The translations under genes and the position numbers were made by a program. Shown here piece by piece: positions 23,990 to 31,749 of a DNA stretch of 32,158 nucleotides; within the stretch, counting starts at the first letter, position 1, and each line of letters opens with the position of its first letter. The DNA lies in NCBI GenBank assembly GCA_022867325.1, contig JALHUR010000005.1:1-32158 (forward strand), read 5' to 3'. The DNA comes from Candidatus Aminicenantota bacterium (GTDB lineage Bacteria; Acidobacteriota; Aminicenantia; Aminicenantales; JAFGBC01). The notes under the pieces are model-generated. The model was not told where the DNA came from. It made no database searches and was given only the letters and a program-made list of their open reading frames with translations.

Positions 23990-24955
23990 ATGAACAAACG
24001 AATCGCGTTCGGACTCTTGATACTATGGGCCGCCGCCATGATCGCCGGCCCCGCCGTGGGAGCCGCCCAGAAAACGGAGCTCTCCGGCAATCTATCCCTG
24101 TCCGGAGCCTGGGCCCTCTACCCGATGGCCGTCAAATGGGCGGAGGAATTCCAGAAGATCCATCCCCGGGTCCGGATCGACGTCCAGGCCGGAGGGGCCG
24201 GCAAAGGGCTCACCGACGCCCTGACCGGAATGGTCGATATCGGGATGGTTTCCCGCGAGATCCATCCGGCCGAGGTCGAGAAAGGCGCCTTCCCGATCGC
24301 GGTTAATAAAGATGCCGTCATCCCCACCCTCAACGCCCGGAATCCCTTCCTCAAGGAGCTCCTCAAAAGGGGCGTCAAGCGCGACGAGTTCGCGGGAGTC
24401 TGGATCAGCGGCGCCGTTAAGACCTGGGGCGACCTGCTGGGGACTTCGGATAAAACTCCCATCCGCGTTTTCACCCGTTCGGATTCCTGCGGGGCGGCCG
24501 AAACCTGGGCCGCCTATCTGGGCAGGCGCCAGGAGGACCTGACCGGGATCGGTGTCTACGGAGATCCCGGCCTGGCCGACGCCGTACGGCGCGACCCTCT
24601 CGCCGTGGGCTTCAACAACGTCAACTTCGCCTACGACGCGAGAACCTTGAAGCCGATCGAAGGCCTTGCCGTCTGCCCGCTCGACATCAACGGGAACGGC
24701 GTCGTCGATCCCGCCGAGGCCGTTTATGCCACCCGCGATGACCTGACCAAGGCCATCGTTAGGAACGTTTATCCCTCCCCTCCGGCCCGGGATCTCTATT
24801 TTGTGACCAAGGGAAAACCCGCCAAACCGGCCTTGGTCGAGTTCATCCGCTGGGTCCTGACCGAGGGACAGAAGTTCGTGCCCGAGACGGGCTACATCAA
24901 TTTAAGCCCGGAAAAACTCCGGGAGGGACTCTCCCGGATCGGAGCCGGGACGTAA
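23990..24955 (+). CDS. pstS: PstS-type phosphate ABC transporter substrate-binding protein with EF-hand-like loop
   Basis: A 321-residue periplasmic binding protein (PBP_like_2). A signal peptide spans residues 1-26 (ending AVGAAQ). LSGAWALYPMAVKWAEEF and VDIGMVSREI are ligand-lobe motifs of the PstS class. The motif equivalent to the phosphate-binding R-S-D-G-S-G-T reads R163-SDSCGAAETW, so ligand contacts differ from E. coli PstS. Residues 232-243 form DINGNGVVDPAE, with all EF-hand calcium ligand positions (D232, N234, N236, D240, E243). The ATG at 23990 has GAGGAG upstream; a longer reading overlaps the porin. Phosphate is the likely ligand, with other oxyanions possible. Confidence 0.85.
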   Translation: MNKRIAFGLLILWAAAMIAGPAVGAAQKTELSGNLSLSGAWALYPMAVKWAEEFQKIHPRVRIDVQAGGAGKGLTDALTGMVDIGMVSREIHPAEVEKGAFPIAVNKDAVIPTLNARNPFLKELLKRGVKRDEFAGVWISGAVKTWGDLLGTSDKTPIRVFTRSDSCGAAETWAAYLGRRQEDLTGIGVYGDPGLADAVRRDPLAVGFNNVNFAYDARTLKPIEGLAVCPLDINGNGVVDPAEAVYATRDDLTKAIVRNVYPSPPARDLYFVTKGKPAKPALVEFIRWVLTEGQKFVPETGYINLSPEKLREGLSRIGAGT

Positions 24956-24974
24956 GGACAGCGAGGAGCGCCGG

Positions 24975-25856
24975 TTGAGACTTCTTAAAGAGAAGGCCGG
25001 TCGCACGGTCATGTTCATCCTGACCGTGCTGCCGACCCTTCTGCTCGTCCTGATGTTCTTCGGGCTGTTCCGGAAATCGAGGGCCATCCTGGCCCTAAAG
25101 TCCTTCGGCGGCCTGCTCTTCTCATCGGGCTGGCATCCCCTCCGGGGGGAGTTCGGCCTGTTTCCTTTCCTGATTGGAACGCTCTGGGTTACGGCCGTCG
25201 CCCTGGTCATCGCCGTCCCGATCTCTTTGCTGATGGCCGTCTACCTGTCCGAATACGCGCCCCGCGGCTTTCGCGATTTTGCCAAACCCCTCATCGACCT
25301 CCTGTCCGGCATCCCTTCGGTCATCTTCGGCGTCTGGGGGGTCCTGGTCATCGTCCCCCTGGTCGGCCGGATCGCTCCCCTGTTCGGACGGTACTCGAGC
25401 GGCTATTCCGTCCTGGCGGGCGGGATCGTCCTAGCCGTCATGATTTTTCCCACGATCATCCATGTCGCGCTCGAGGTCTTCTCCGCCATTCCCTTCCCGC
25501 TTCGCGAAGCCTCCCTGTCTTTGGGCGCGACCCGATGGGAGACGACCCGCCATGTCGTCCTCCGCAAGGGATCCCAGGGGATCATCGCGGCTTGCGTTCT
25601 GGGTCTCTCGCGGGCCCTGGGCGAGACGATGGCCGTCCTGATGGTCGTCGGGAACGTTCCGGCCGCGCCCAAGTCCGTCTTCGACGCCGGCTATCCGCTG
25701 CCGGCCCTGATCGCCAACAACTACGGCGAAATACTGTCGGTGCCGCTTTACGATTCCGCTTTGATGCTGGCGGCCCTGGTCCTCTTCATCGTCGTCCAGA
25801 CCTTCAATATCCTGGCCCGTTGGTTCCTGGTCCGGGCCGAGCGGAGGGCCGAATGA
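24975..25856 (+). CDS. pstC: Phosphate-type ABC transporter permease PstC
   Basis: A 293-residue inner-membrane permease starting at TTG 24975 with GAGGAG upstream. Six transmembrane helices are visible. The BPD_transp_1 domain contains LSGIPSVIFGVWGVLVIVPL in the PstC style and the EAA cytoplasmic coupling loop EASLSLGATRWETTRHVVLR, which docks on PstB, then GLSRALGETMAVLMVVGN. Its TGA overlaps the ATG of pstA, typical of the paired permeases. It moves the solute delivered by the PstS-type protein across the inner membrane. Confidence 0.93.
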   Translation: MRLLKEKAGRTVMFILTVLPTLLLVLMFFGLFRKSRAILALKSFGGLLFSSGWHPLRGEFGLFPFLIGTLWVTAVALVIAVPISLLMAVYLSEYAPRGFRDFAKPLIDLLSGIPSVIFGVWGVLVIVPLVGRIAPLFGRYSSGYSVLAGGIVLAVMIFPTIIHVALEVFSAIPFPLREASLSLGATRWETTRHVVLRKGSQGIIAACVLGLSRALGETMAVLMVVGNVPAAPKSVFDAGYPLPALIANNYGEILSVPLYDSALMLAALVLFIVVQTFNILARWFLVRAERRAE

Positions 25857-26704
25857 ACAAGCGGAGGCTGGTCGAGAGGTTCTGGAAGGCTTTGATGATC
25901 GCCTCGACGGCCGTCGTCATCGGCTGCCTCCTCTTCATCGTCGTGACCGTTATCTGGAAGGGCCTGCCGGCCTTGAGCCTGTCCATGATCACCCGGATAC
26001 CCAAAGGGGGCTATTACTTGGGCAAGGAAGGCGGGATCCTCAACGCCATCCTCGGCTCCCTCTACCTCGCCCTGGGCGCCACGGCCCTGGCCTGCGTCCT
26101 GAGCCTGCCCGTCGTCATCTTCCTCAACGTTTACTGCCGGAAACGGTCCCGCCTGGCCGAGCTGACCCGGTTTTCGTTCGACGTTCTATGGGGGATTCCG
26201 TCCATCGTCTACGGCGCTTTCGGGTTCGTCCTGATGGTCTACTTCGGGATGAGGACGTCCCTCCTGGCCGGGATTGTCACGGTCGCCCTTCTCGAGGTCC
26301 CGATCATGAGCCGGGCCATCGACGAGGTCATCAAACTGGTTCCGCGGGAGCTCAAGGAGGCCTCCTATTCGCTGGGGGCGACCCGGCTCGAAACGTCCCT
26401 CAAGGTCATCATCCGCCAGTGCCTGCCCGGAATCCTGACCGGGATCCTGATCGCCTTCGGCCGCGGGATCGGCGACGCCGCCTCGGTCCTCTTCACGGCC
26501 GGGTTCACGGACAGGATTCCGACTTCGCTCGGCCAGCCGGCCGCGACTCTCCCCCTGGCCATTTTCTTCCAGCTCGGCACGCCTTTTCCCGAGGTCCGGC
26601 AGAGGGCCTACGCCTCGGCGGCCATCCTGACCATCCTGATCCTTTTCATCAGCGTCCTGGCCCGCGTCCTGAGCCGCCGCTACACGAAGCACGTCATTCG
26701 ATGA
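25853..26704 (+). CDS. pstA: Phosphate-type ABC transporter permease PstA
   Basis: A 283-residue permease, partner of PstC. Six helices; WGIPSIVYGAFGFVLMV is the family-typical loop, and EASYSLGATRLETSLKVIIR is the EAA loop contacting PstB; FGRGIGDAASVLFTAGFTD follows. ATG at 25853 overlaps the pstC stop; the open frame extending upstream lies within pstC and is not coding. pstB begins 13 bp downstream. Confidence 0.93.
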   Translation: MNKRRLVERFWKALMIASTAVVIGCLLFIVVTVIWKGLPALSLSMITRIPKGGYYLGKEGGILNAILGSLYLALGATALACVLSLPVVIFLNVYCRKRSRLAELTRFSFDVLWGIPSIVYGAFGFVLMVYFGMRTSLLAGIVTVALLEVPIMSRAIDEVIKLVPRELKEASYSLGATRLETSLKVIIRQCLPGILTGILIAFGRGIGDAASVLFTAGFTDRIPTSLGQPAATLPLAIFFQLGTPFPEVRQRAYASAAILTILILFISVLARVLSRRYTKHVIR

Positions 26705-26717
26705 AAGGTCCGCAGCC

Positions 26718-27482
26718 ATGAATGATGTCCGGAGCCACCTCAGCATCAGGAACCTCAACGTTTTCTACGGCGATCTTCAGGTCCTTAAGAACATCTCGCT
26801 GGACATCCCCGACCGGAAAATTTCGGTTATCATCGGTCCTTCGGGTTGCGGCAAGACGACCCTTCTCAAGTCCATGAACCGCCTCCTCGACCATGTCGAC
26901 GAGGTCCGGGTCGATGGCGAAGTCCTCGTCGACGGCGAGGATATCTACGGCCCCAATGTCGAGGTCACCCGCATCCGGAAGAAGATGGGCCTCCTCTCCC
27001 AGAAGCCCCAGGTCCTGCCCATGTCCATCTACGACAACATCGCCTACGGCCCCCGAATCCACGGACATCGGGACCGGAAGAGGCTCGACTTCATCGTCCG
27101 GAATTATTTGAGCGCCGCGGGCCTCTGGGAGGAAGTCAAAGACCGGCTCCACCATCCCGCTTCGCGCCTCTCGGTCGGCCAGCAGCAGCGGCTCTGCCTG
27201 GCCCGGGGGCTGGCCGTCGAGCCCGAGATCATCCTGGGCGACGAGCCGACCTCGGCCCTGGACCCCCAATCCAGCCAGCGCATCGAGCGGCGCCTGGTCG
27301 AGCTCAAGAAAGATTACACGGTCGTCGTCGTGACCCACATCCTGCGCCAAGCGCGGCGGATCGCCGACTACATCGTCTTCCTCTATTTGGGGGAGCTGGT
27401 CGAGCACGGCCCGGCCCAGGATGTCTTCGCCAACCCCAGGGATCCGCGGACGCGGGCCTACCTGACGGGCGAGATCAGCTAA
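26718..27482 (+). CDS. pstB: Phosphate-type ABC transporter ATPase PstB (variant signature motif)
   Basis: A 254-residue ABC ATPase that powers the PstC-PstA channel. Walker A GPSGCGKTT at about residue 41, Q-loop QKPQVLP, Walker B IILGDEPTSALDP, switch VVVTHILRQA, and the family-typical IVFLYLGELVEHG. The signature motif reads LSVGQQQR instead of LSGGQQQR, a Gly-to-Val change at a position that contacts ATP across the dimer. The rest of the ATPase is intact, so it is probably functional. No phoU or two-component phoBR genes follow; the gene ends 4 bp inside the convergent hypA. Confidence 0.93.
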   Translation: MNDVRSHLSIRNLNVFYGDLQVLKNISLDIPDRKISVIIGPSGCGKTTLLKSMNRLLDHVDEVRVDGEVLVDGEDIYGPNVEVTRIRKKMGLLSQKPQVLPMSIYDNIAYGPRIHGHRDRKRLDFIVRNYLSAAGLWEEVKDRLHHPASRLSVGQQQRLCLARGLAVEPEIILGDEPTSALDPQSSQRIERRLVELKKDYTVVVVTHILRQARRIADYIVFLYLGELVEHGPAQDVFANPRDPRTRAYLTGEIS

Positions 27483-27823
27483 ATCTCAATCTCGATTTTT
27501 TCCAGGACGATGTCCGTCCCTTCCAGGAGTTTCCAGCGGTCGGAGCCGCAGTGCGGACAGCTGTAGGCGTCCGGGGCGGGCCGGAAGATCCTGCGGCAGG
27601 ATCGGCAGCGGGCCTTGACCGGGACGACGACGATCTCGAGCTCGGCGTCCTCGGCCAGCGTCCCCTTTTTGTAAGTGTCGAAAGCCGTCTCGAAGAGTTC
27701 GGGGACGACGCCGGACATCCGTCCGAGTTGGACCCGGACCCGGGTCACCGCCTTGGGCTTTTGTTCCTTGACATGGCATTCGATGACATCGAACAGGCTC
27801 GCGACCAGGGACAGCTCATGCAT
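27479..27823 (-). CDS. hypA: Hydrogenase nickel-insertion protein HypA
   Basis: A 114-residue HypA, which with HypB delivers nickel to the large subunit of [NiFe] hydrogenase. It begins with the obligatory MHE nickel-binding N-terminus (H2). A zinc ribbon with C73, C76, C89 and C92 (CRSC, CPHC) follows, and the length is standard. Start codon and hypB stop overlap by 8 bp. It is the last gene of the hydrogenase operon on this strand and overlaps the convergent pstB by 4 bp. Confidence 0.95.
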   Translation of the reverse strand: MHELSLVASLFDVIECHVKEQKPKAVTRVRVQLGRMSGVVPELFETAFDTYKKGTLAEDAELEIVVVPVKARCRSCRRIFRPAPDAYSCPHCGSDRWKLLEGTDIVLEKIEIEI

Positions 27824-28541
27824 GGCGGAGGGCGGCCAGTCGGGCGGCCAGGAATTCGACGAATTCGGGAAGCCCCTGGCCGGTCAGGGCCGAGATGACG
27901 AACACCAGCAGCCTGGGGTTGACGTCCAGGGCCTCGCGGGCGGCCCGGGCGGCGTCGAACGGCAGATGGGGGAAGAGGTCGGCCTTGCTGATGATGAGAA
28001 CGTCCGCGGACAGGAACGCCTCCGGGTACTTCTTGGGCTTGTCGTCGCCCTCGGGGGAAGAGAGCAGGACCAGGCGGAGGGACTCGCCGAGGTCGAAGCT
28101 CGCCGGGCAGACGAGGTTTCCGACGTTCTCTATGAACAGGAGCTCGACGTCCCCGGGAATGGAGGGAATGACCTTGCCGATCATCTTGGCCTCGAGGTGG
28201 CAGGCGCCCCCGGTGGTGATTTGCCGGGCCGGGACGCCCTTGCGGCGGATCCGTTCGGCGTCCCGCTCGGTTTCGATATCGCCCTCGATGACGGCCATCC
28301 GGAACCGGCCCTTGACCCGGTCGGCCAGCGCTTCGAGCAGGGCCGTCTTTCCCGCGCCCGGCGAGCTGATCATATTGACGGCCAGGACGCCCCTTTCCTC
28401 GAATCTCTTCCGCAGTTCCGCGGCGACCTTGCGGTTCGTGCCCAGGATTTCCTCGCGGACGAGGATCTCCTTCCGCCGGGACCGGCTGACGGCCGGCCTG
28501 CCGGCGCGGGTTTGCGGGGCGGGCGGCGTTCCTCGTTTCAT
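27816..28541 (-). CDS. hypB: Hydrogenase nickel-incorporation GTPase HypB
   Basis: A 241-residue SIMIBI GTPase that drives nickel insertion into the hydrogenase large subunit. P-loop MISSPGAGKT (residues 58-66), IEGDIETERDAERI, metal-site C114-H115 (GGACHLEA) and C145 (ENVGNLVCPASFDLG), and the guanine-specificity ISKADLFP segment. The N-terminus is short and basic and lacks both the His-rich nickel store and the CxxCGC motif of some HypB proteins. It starts 20 bp after the maturation protease and overlaps hypA by 8 bp. Confidence 0.94.
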   Translation of the reverse strand: MKRGTPPAPQTRAGRPAVSRSRRKEILVREEILGTNRKVAAELRKRFEERGVLAVNMISSPGAGKTALLEALADRVKGRFRMAVIEGDIETERDAERIRRKGVPARQITTGGACHLEAKMIGKVIPSIPGDVELLFIENVGNLVCPASFDLGESLRLVLLSSPEGDDKPKKYPEAFLSADVLIISKADLFPHLPFDAARAAREALDVNPRLLVFVISALTGQGLPEFVEFLAARLAALRHA

Positions 28542-28561
28542 CGTGGTGTCCTCGGAGGCTA

Positions 28562-29056
28562 TTATAAGTTTTTCCGGGTTCGGGGGCGAGCCCGCTTCCG
28601 TCGCGTCGCGGCCGTTCCGGGCCGGATGAACTCGGCCAGATGGCCCAGGGCCGCCTCGAGGTTCCGCTCGGCCCTCCCGGATAAGCCCTCCCCGAGGCCG
28701 AAATCATACCCCCGGATGGCCAGGAGAAAGGCGGTCGGAGTCTTACGATAGAGCTCCCGGCTGAGAGCGAGAACCGTATGGGGCGCGAGCGAGTGGGTCG
28801 TGAAGGCGAATTCGGCGAGGGGCTCGACCTCTGTCATTTCGAAAGGGGCCTCGATCGCCCGCGCCGCGTCCACGAAGACGACCCTCTTGAAGCGGGAGAC
28901 CGACAGGGCGTCCTCGACTTGGAGCTGGTAGTTGGCGTCGGCCGCGACGCCCGGAAGATTCAAGGCGCGCAGTCGGTCGATGAAATGAGGGCCCAGGCCA
29001 TCGTCCCGTCGTCCCGGGTTCCCGATACCTAAGACCAGGATTATCGTCTTCGGCAA
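28562..29056 (-). CDS. Hydrogenase maturation protease (peptidase M52, HoxW-type)
   Basis: A 164-residue endopeptidase that removes the C-terminal extension of the hydrogenase large subunit after nickel insertion. The family signature GIGNPGRRDDGLGPHF lies at the N-terminus with the nickel-sensing acidic residue (D18/D19); VVFVDAAR carries the second conserved Asp, and TTHSLAPHTVLALS the conserved His. IRGYDFGLGEGLS is the C-terminal family motif. A basic tail (residues about 150-164) is unusual but not conserved. The gene overlaps hoxH by 16 bp, fitting its role as the dedicated protease for that product. Confidence 0.9.
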   Translation of the reverse strand: MPKTIILVLGIGNPGRRDDGLGPHFIDRLRALNLPGVAADANYQLQVEDALSVSRFKRVVFVDAARAIEAPFEMTEVEPLAEFAFTTHSLAPHTVLALSRELYRKTPTAFLLAIRGYDFGLGEGLSGRAERNLEAALGHLAEFIRPGTAATRRKRARPRTRKNL

Positions 29057-30489
29057 TCCAGCACCAGGCCCCGGGGATCGACGATCGAGACCTCGAGCGG
29101 CATGGCCCCCAAAGCGTGGGTCGCGCAGCTTAGGCAGGGATCGTAGGCGCGGATGGCGACCTCGACCTGGTTCAGCATGCCCTCCGTGATCTGGGGCTTC
29201 TCGGACAGGACGTTCTGGGCGACCCAGTGGACGGCCCGGTTCATGGGCTCGTTGTTGTTGGTCGTGGAGACGATCAGGTTGGCCATCGCGATTAGATCGT
29301 TGGCGTCGACGCGGTAATGATGGAAGAGGGTGCCCCGGGGCGCTTCGATCAGGCCGATCCCTTCGCCGCTTTTTCGGCCCCGGTAGGTCAGAACCGTTCC
29401 CTGAAGATCGGGGTCGAGGAGAAGCTCCTTGATGACCTCGGCCGCGTGGAGGAGCTCGACAAGCCGCGCCCAGTGGGAGTGGAGGGACATCGAGTTGGGC
29501 TTGCCGGATGTGTAAGCCCGAAATTCCTCGAATTCCTTCTGGGCCCGGGGCGAGGGGATGAAGTCGCAGGTGTTGAGACGCGCCAGCGGCCCGACCCGGT
29601 ACCAGCCCTTGTCCTTTCCCAGCGACTTGAGGTAGGGAAACTTCATGTAGCTCCAGGTCCGAACCTCTTCGGCGATGTGCCGGAGATAGTCGCGGTAGTC
29701 GATGTCGTCCAGGATCTTATGTCCGTTCGCGTCGACGGCCCGGAGGACCCCGTGGTAGAAATCGAGAGCGCCGTCCTTGCGGACGAGGCTCAGGTGGTTC
29801 GAGGGGAATTCGGCGAAGCCGTCGATGAAGGCCTTGTTTTTCTTATGGTAGGACTTGAAGAAATCGAGGGCGCCCTGAGCCCAGTCGATCATGGTGTCGG
29901 CATTGAGGGGGGCCGGGCTCTTGAGGAAGGAATCCCGTTCCTGCGGGCTCAGGTTCTTGTTGATGCCGCCCGGGACGGCACCCGTGCCGTGGATCTTCTT
30001 GCCGGCCGTGGCCAGGATGACTTCCTGGCCGAACTTCCGGAGAAGAACGCCCCGAACGGCCAGGTCCTTGTGCTTGAGTGCGACGCCGACGATGTTGCGG
30101 ACGGCCGGGTCGGCGTCGACCCCGAACAGGAGGTCGGGCGATACAAGGTGGAAGAAATGGAGGGCGTGGGACTGGAGCATCTGTCCGTAGTGCATGAGGC
30201 GGCGCATCTTTTCCGCCGTCGGCGGGAGGCTGTCCGGATCGGCCCCGACGACGAGGTCCATGGCCTTGGCGGCCGCCAGGTGGTGGCTGACCGGGCAGAT
30301 TCCGCACAGCCTCTGGACCAGGACGGGGGCCTCCCAGTAAGGCCGCCCCTGGACGAAGCGCTCGAAGCCCCGGAATTCGACGACATGGAATCGGGACTGG
30401 ATGAGCTTGCCCCGGTCGTCGAAATGAAGCGTGACCTTCCCGTGCCCTTCGACCCGGGTCACGGGCTCGATCGTGATTTTCTTGGCCAT
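29041..30489 (-). CDS. hoxH: [NiFe] hydrogenase large subunit (group 3d HoxH-like)
   Basis: A 482-residue catalytic subunit that holds the Ni-Fe(CN)2CO centre. The N-terminal ligand pair is in RLCGICPVSHH (C62, C65) and the C-terminal pair in DPCLSCATHA (C452, C455). About 24 residues after the latter form the extension removed by the neighbouring protease. EPVTRVEGHGKV at the start and the LSLHSHWARLVELLHA segment are typical. Association with HoxY, HoxU and HoxF-like diaphorase parts points to an NAD(P)-linked, oxygen-tolerant or bidirectional soluble enzyme of group 3d. It overlaps the protease gene by 16 bp and follows hoxY by 12 bp. Confidence 0.94.
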   Translation of the reverse strand: MAKKITIEPVTRVEGHGKVTLHFDDRGKLIQSRFHVVEFRGFERFVQGRPYWEAPVLVQRLCGICPVSHHLAAAKAMDLVVGADPDSLPPTAEKMRRLMHYGQMLQSHALHFFHLVSPDLLFGVDADPAVRNIVGVALKHKDLAVRGVLLRKFGQEVILATAGKKIHGTGAVPGGINKNLSPQERDSFLKSPAPLNADTMIDWAQGALDFFKSYHKKNKAFIDGFAEFPSNHLSLVRKDGALDFYHGVLRAVDANGHKILDDIDYRDYLRHIAEEVRTWSYMKFPYLKSLGKDKGWYRVGPLARLNTCDFIPSPRAQKEFEEFRAYTSGKPNSMSLHSHWARLVELLHAAEVIKELLLDPDLQGTVLTYRGRKSGEGIGLIEAPRGTLFHHYRVDANDLIAMANLIVSTTNNNEPMNRAVHWVAQNVLSEKPQITEGMLNQVEVAIRAYDPCLSCATHALGAMPLEVSIVDPRGLVLDCRRR

Positions 30490-30501
30490 AACGTCGATCC
30501 T

Positions 30502-31044
30502 TCAGTCGAATTTGATGAGGTCGTAGGTCAGGTTGAGGGGGCGGCCTTCGATCAAGGCCGTCAGGGCTTCCCAGATGAGATCGGCCGAGGGCGGGCAGCC
30601 GGGGAGGAAGGCGTCGATCTTGACGATCTCGTGGCAGGGATAGACCTTGTCGAGGATGATGGGGAGCTCCTCGTCGTTGGGGATGATCGTATTGCCCTCG
30701 GTTGTCGGCGAGCGGAGGTAGGCCTCCTCGAGGCAGTCCTTGATCGGGATGGCGTTCCGCATGGCCGGCAGGCCGCCCATGATGGCGCATTCCCCGACCG
30801 AGACGAGGATTTTGCAGTTTTTCCGGAAGGAGCGGAGGACTTCGACATTCTCGCTGTTGCAGCAGCCGCCCTCGATCAGGCCGATGTCGCAGGGCTTCTG
30901 GAACGTCTTGATGTCGTTGATCGGGGACTTGTGGAACTCGACCAGTTCGATGAGCTTGAGGATGCGCTCGTCGATGTCCAGGAAGGACATGTGACAGCCG
31001 AAGCAGCCGGCCAGGGACGCGGTGGCGATGACGGGTTTACTCAT
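30502..31044 (-). CDS. hoxY: [NiFe] hydrogenase small subunit (HoxY)
   Basis: A 180-residue small subunit. C14, C17 (AGCFGCHMS), C86 (VGECAIMGG) and C150 (LPGCPPSADLIW) supply the proximal [4Fe-4S] cluster. There are no further cluster motifs, as expected for short group 3d subunits that pass electrons to HoxU. There is no twin-arginine signal, so the enzyme is cytoplasmic. The gene starts 9 bp after hoxU and precedes hoxH by 12 bp. Confidence 0.94.
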   Translation of the reverse strand: MSKPVIATASLAGCFGCHMSFLDIDERILKLIELVEFHKSPINDIKTFQKPCDIGLIEGGCCNSENVEVLRSFRKNCKILVSVGECAIMGGLPAMRNAIPIKDCLEEAYLRSPTTEGNTIIPNDEELPIILDKVYPCHEIVKIDAFLPGCPPSADLIWEALTALIEGRPLNLTYDLIKFD

Positions 31045-31053
31045 GGTTCGACC

Positions 31054-31749
31054 TCATTTCGACTCGATCTCGCTTCCGATCGGAGCCCGGTCGAACTTGC
31101 GGCGCCCGATCGGGACTGCGAAGCCGACCTCCTTGCGGAGGATGGCCCCGACCGGGCAGATGTCCATGGCCTTCCGGGCCGTTTCGTCGTCGAGACGGGC
31201 GGCCAGCTCAGGGTCGACTCCGATCCGCATCCGGCCGGCCCGCTCCTGGGCGGCGAAGATCCCCTTCCCGTCCTCGGTCCGAATGGACCGAACGCAGCGG
31301 AGACACTGGATGCAGCGGTTGTGCTCCATGATGATCTTGGGGAGGGAGCCGTCGGTGGCGCGCAGGGGCCATTGGAAGGGAAAGCGGGGGGCCAGCATTC
31401 GGAAACGGTAGGCCAGGGCCTGGAGCTCGCAGTTCCCGCTCTTCTCGCAGCTGGGGCAGAGGTGGTTTCCCTCGACGAAGAGCATCTCGACGACGGCCCG
31501 GCGCATGTCCTCGAGCTCGGGCGTCGCGTTCTCGACAACCATGCCCTCGGCGACGGGCTGGGTGCAGGCGGCCACGGGCCGCCCGCCGACCCGGACCGTG
31601 CAGATTCGGCAGCTTCCGGCGGGCTTGAGTCCTTCATAGCGGCAGAGGACGGGGATATAGACCCCGTTCGCCTTGGCCGCCTCGACGATCGTCTGTCCCG
31701 GCCGGGCCGTGCAGGCTTTGCCGTCGATCGTGAACTTGATCTCAGTCAT
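31054..31749 (-). CDS. hoxU: Hydrogenase diaphorase iron-sulfur subunit (HoxU)
   Basis: A 231-residue NuoG-N-terminal-like protein that wires the hydrogenase dimer to the HoxF flavoprotein. A plant-type [2Fe-2S] domain has C36, C47, C50 and C62. Next comes the His/Cys cluster motif HLCPSCEKSGNC (residues 96-107), and then C146, C149, C152 and C198 (CIQCLRC and DICPVGA) for a [4Fe-4S] cluster. The start at 31749 (MTEIKFTIDG) matches the family and overlaps the hoxF stop by 8 bp; an extended upstream reading lies within hoxF. Confidence 0.93.
   Translation of the reverse strand: MTEIKFTIDGKACTARPGQTIVEAAKANGVYIPVLCRYEGLKPAGSCRICTVRVGGRPVAACTQPVAEGMVVENATPELEDMRRAVVEMLFVEGNHLCPSCEKSGNCELQALAYRFRMLAPRFPFQWPLRATDGSLPKIIMEHNRCIQCLRCVRSIRTEDGKGIFAAQERAGRMRIGVDPELAARLDDETARKAMDICPVGAILRKEVGFAVPIGRRKFDRAPIGSEIESK

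Noticed and set aside
31300-31330. Loss of a fourth Cys in the HoxU CIQCLRC motif
   Set aside because: NuoG-type clusters of this class use a distant fourth Cys (DICPVGA), which is present at residue 198.
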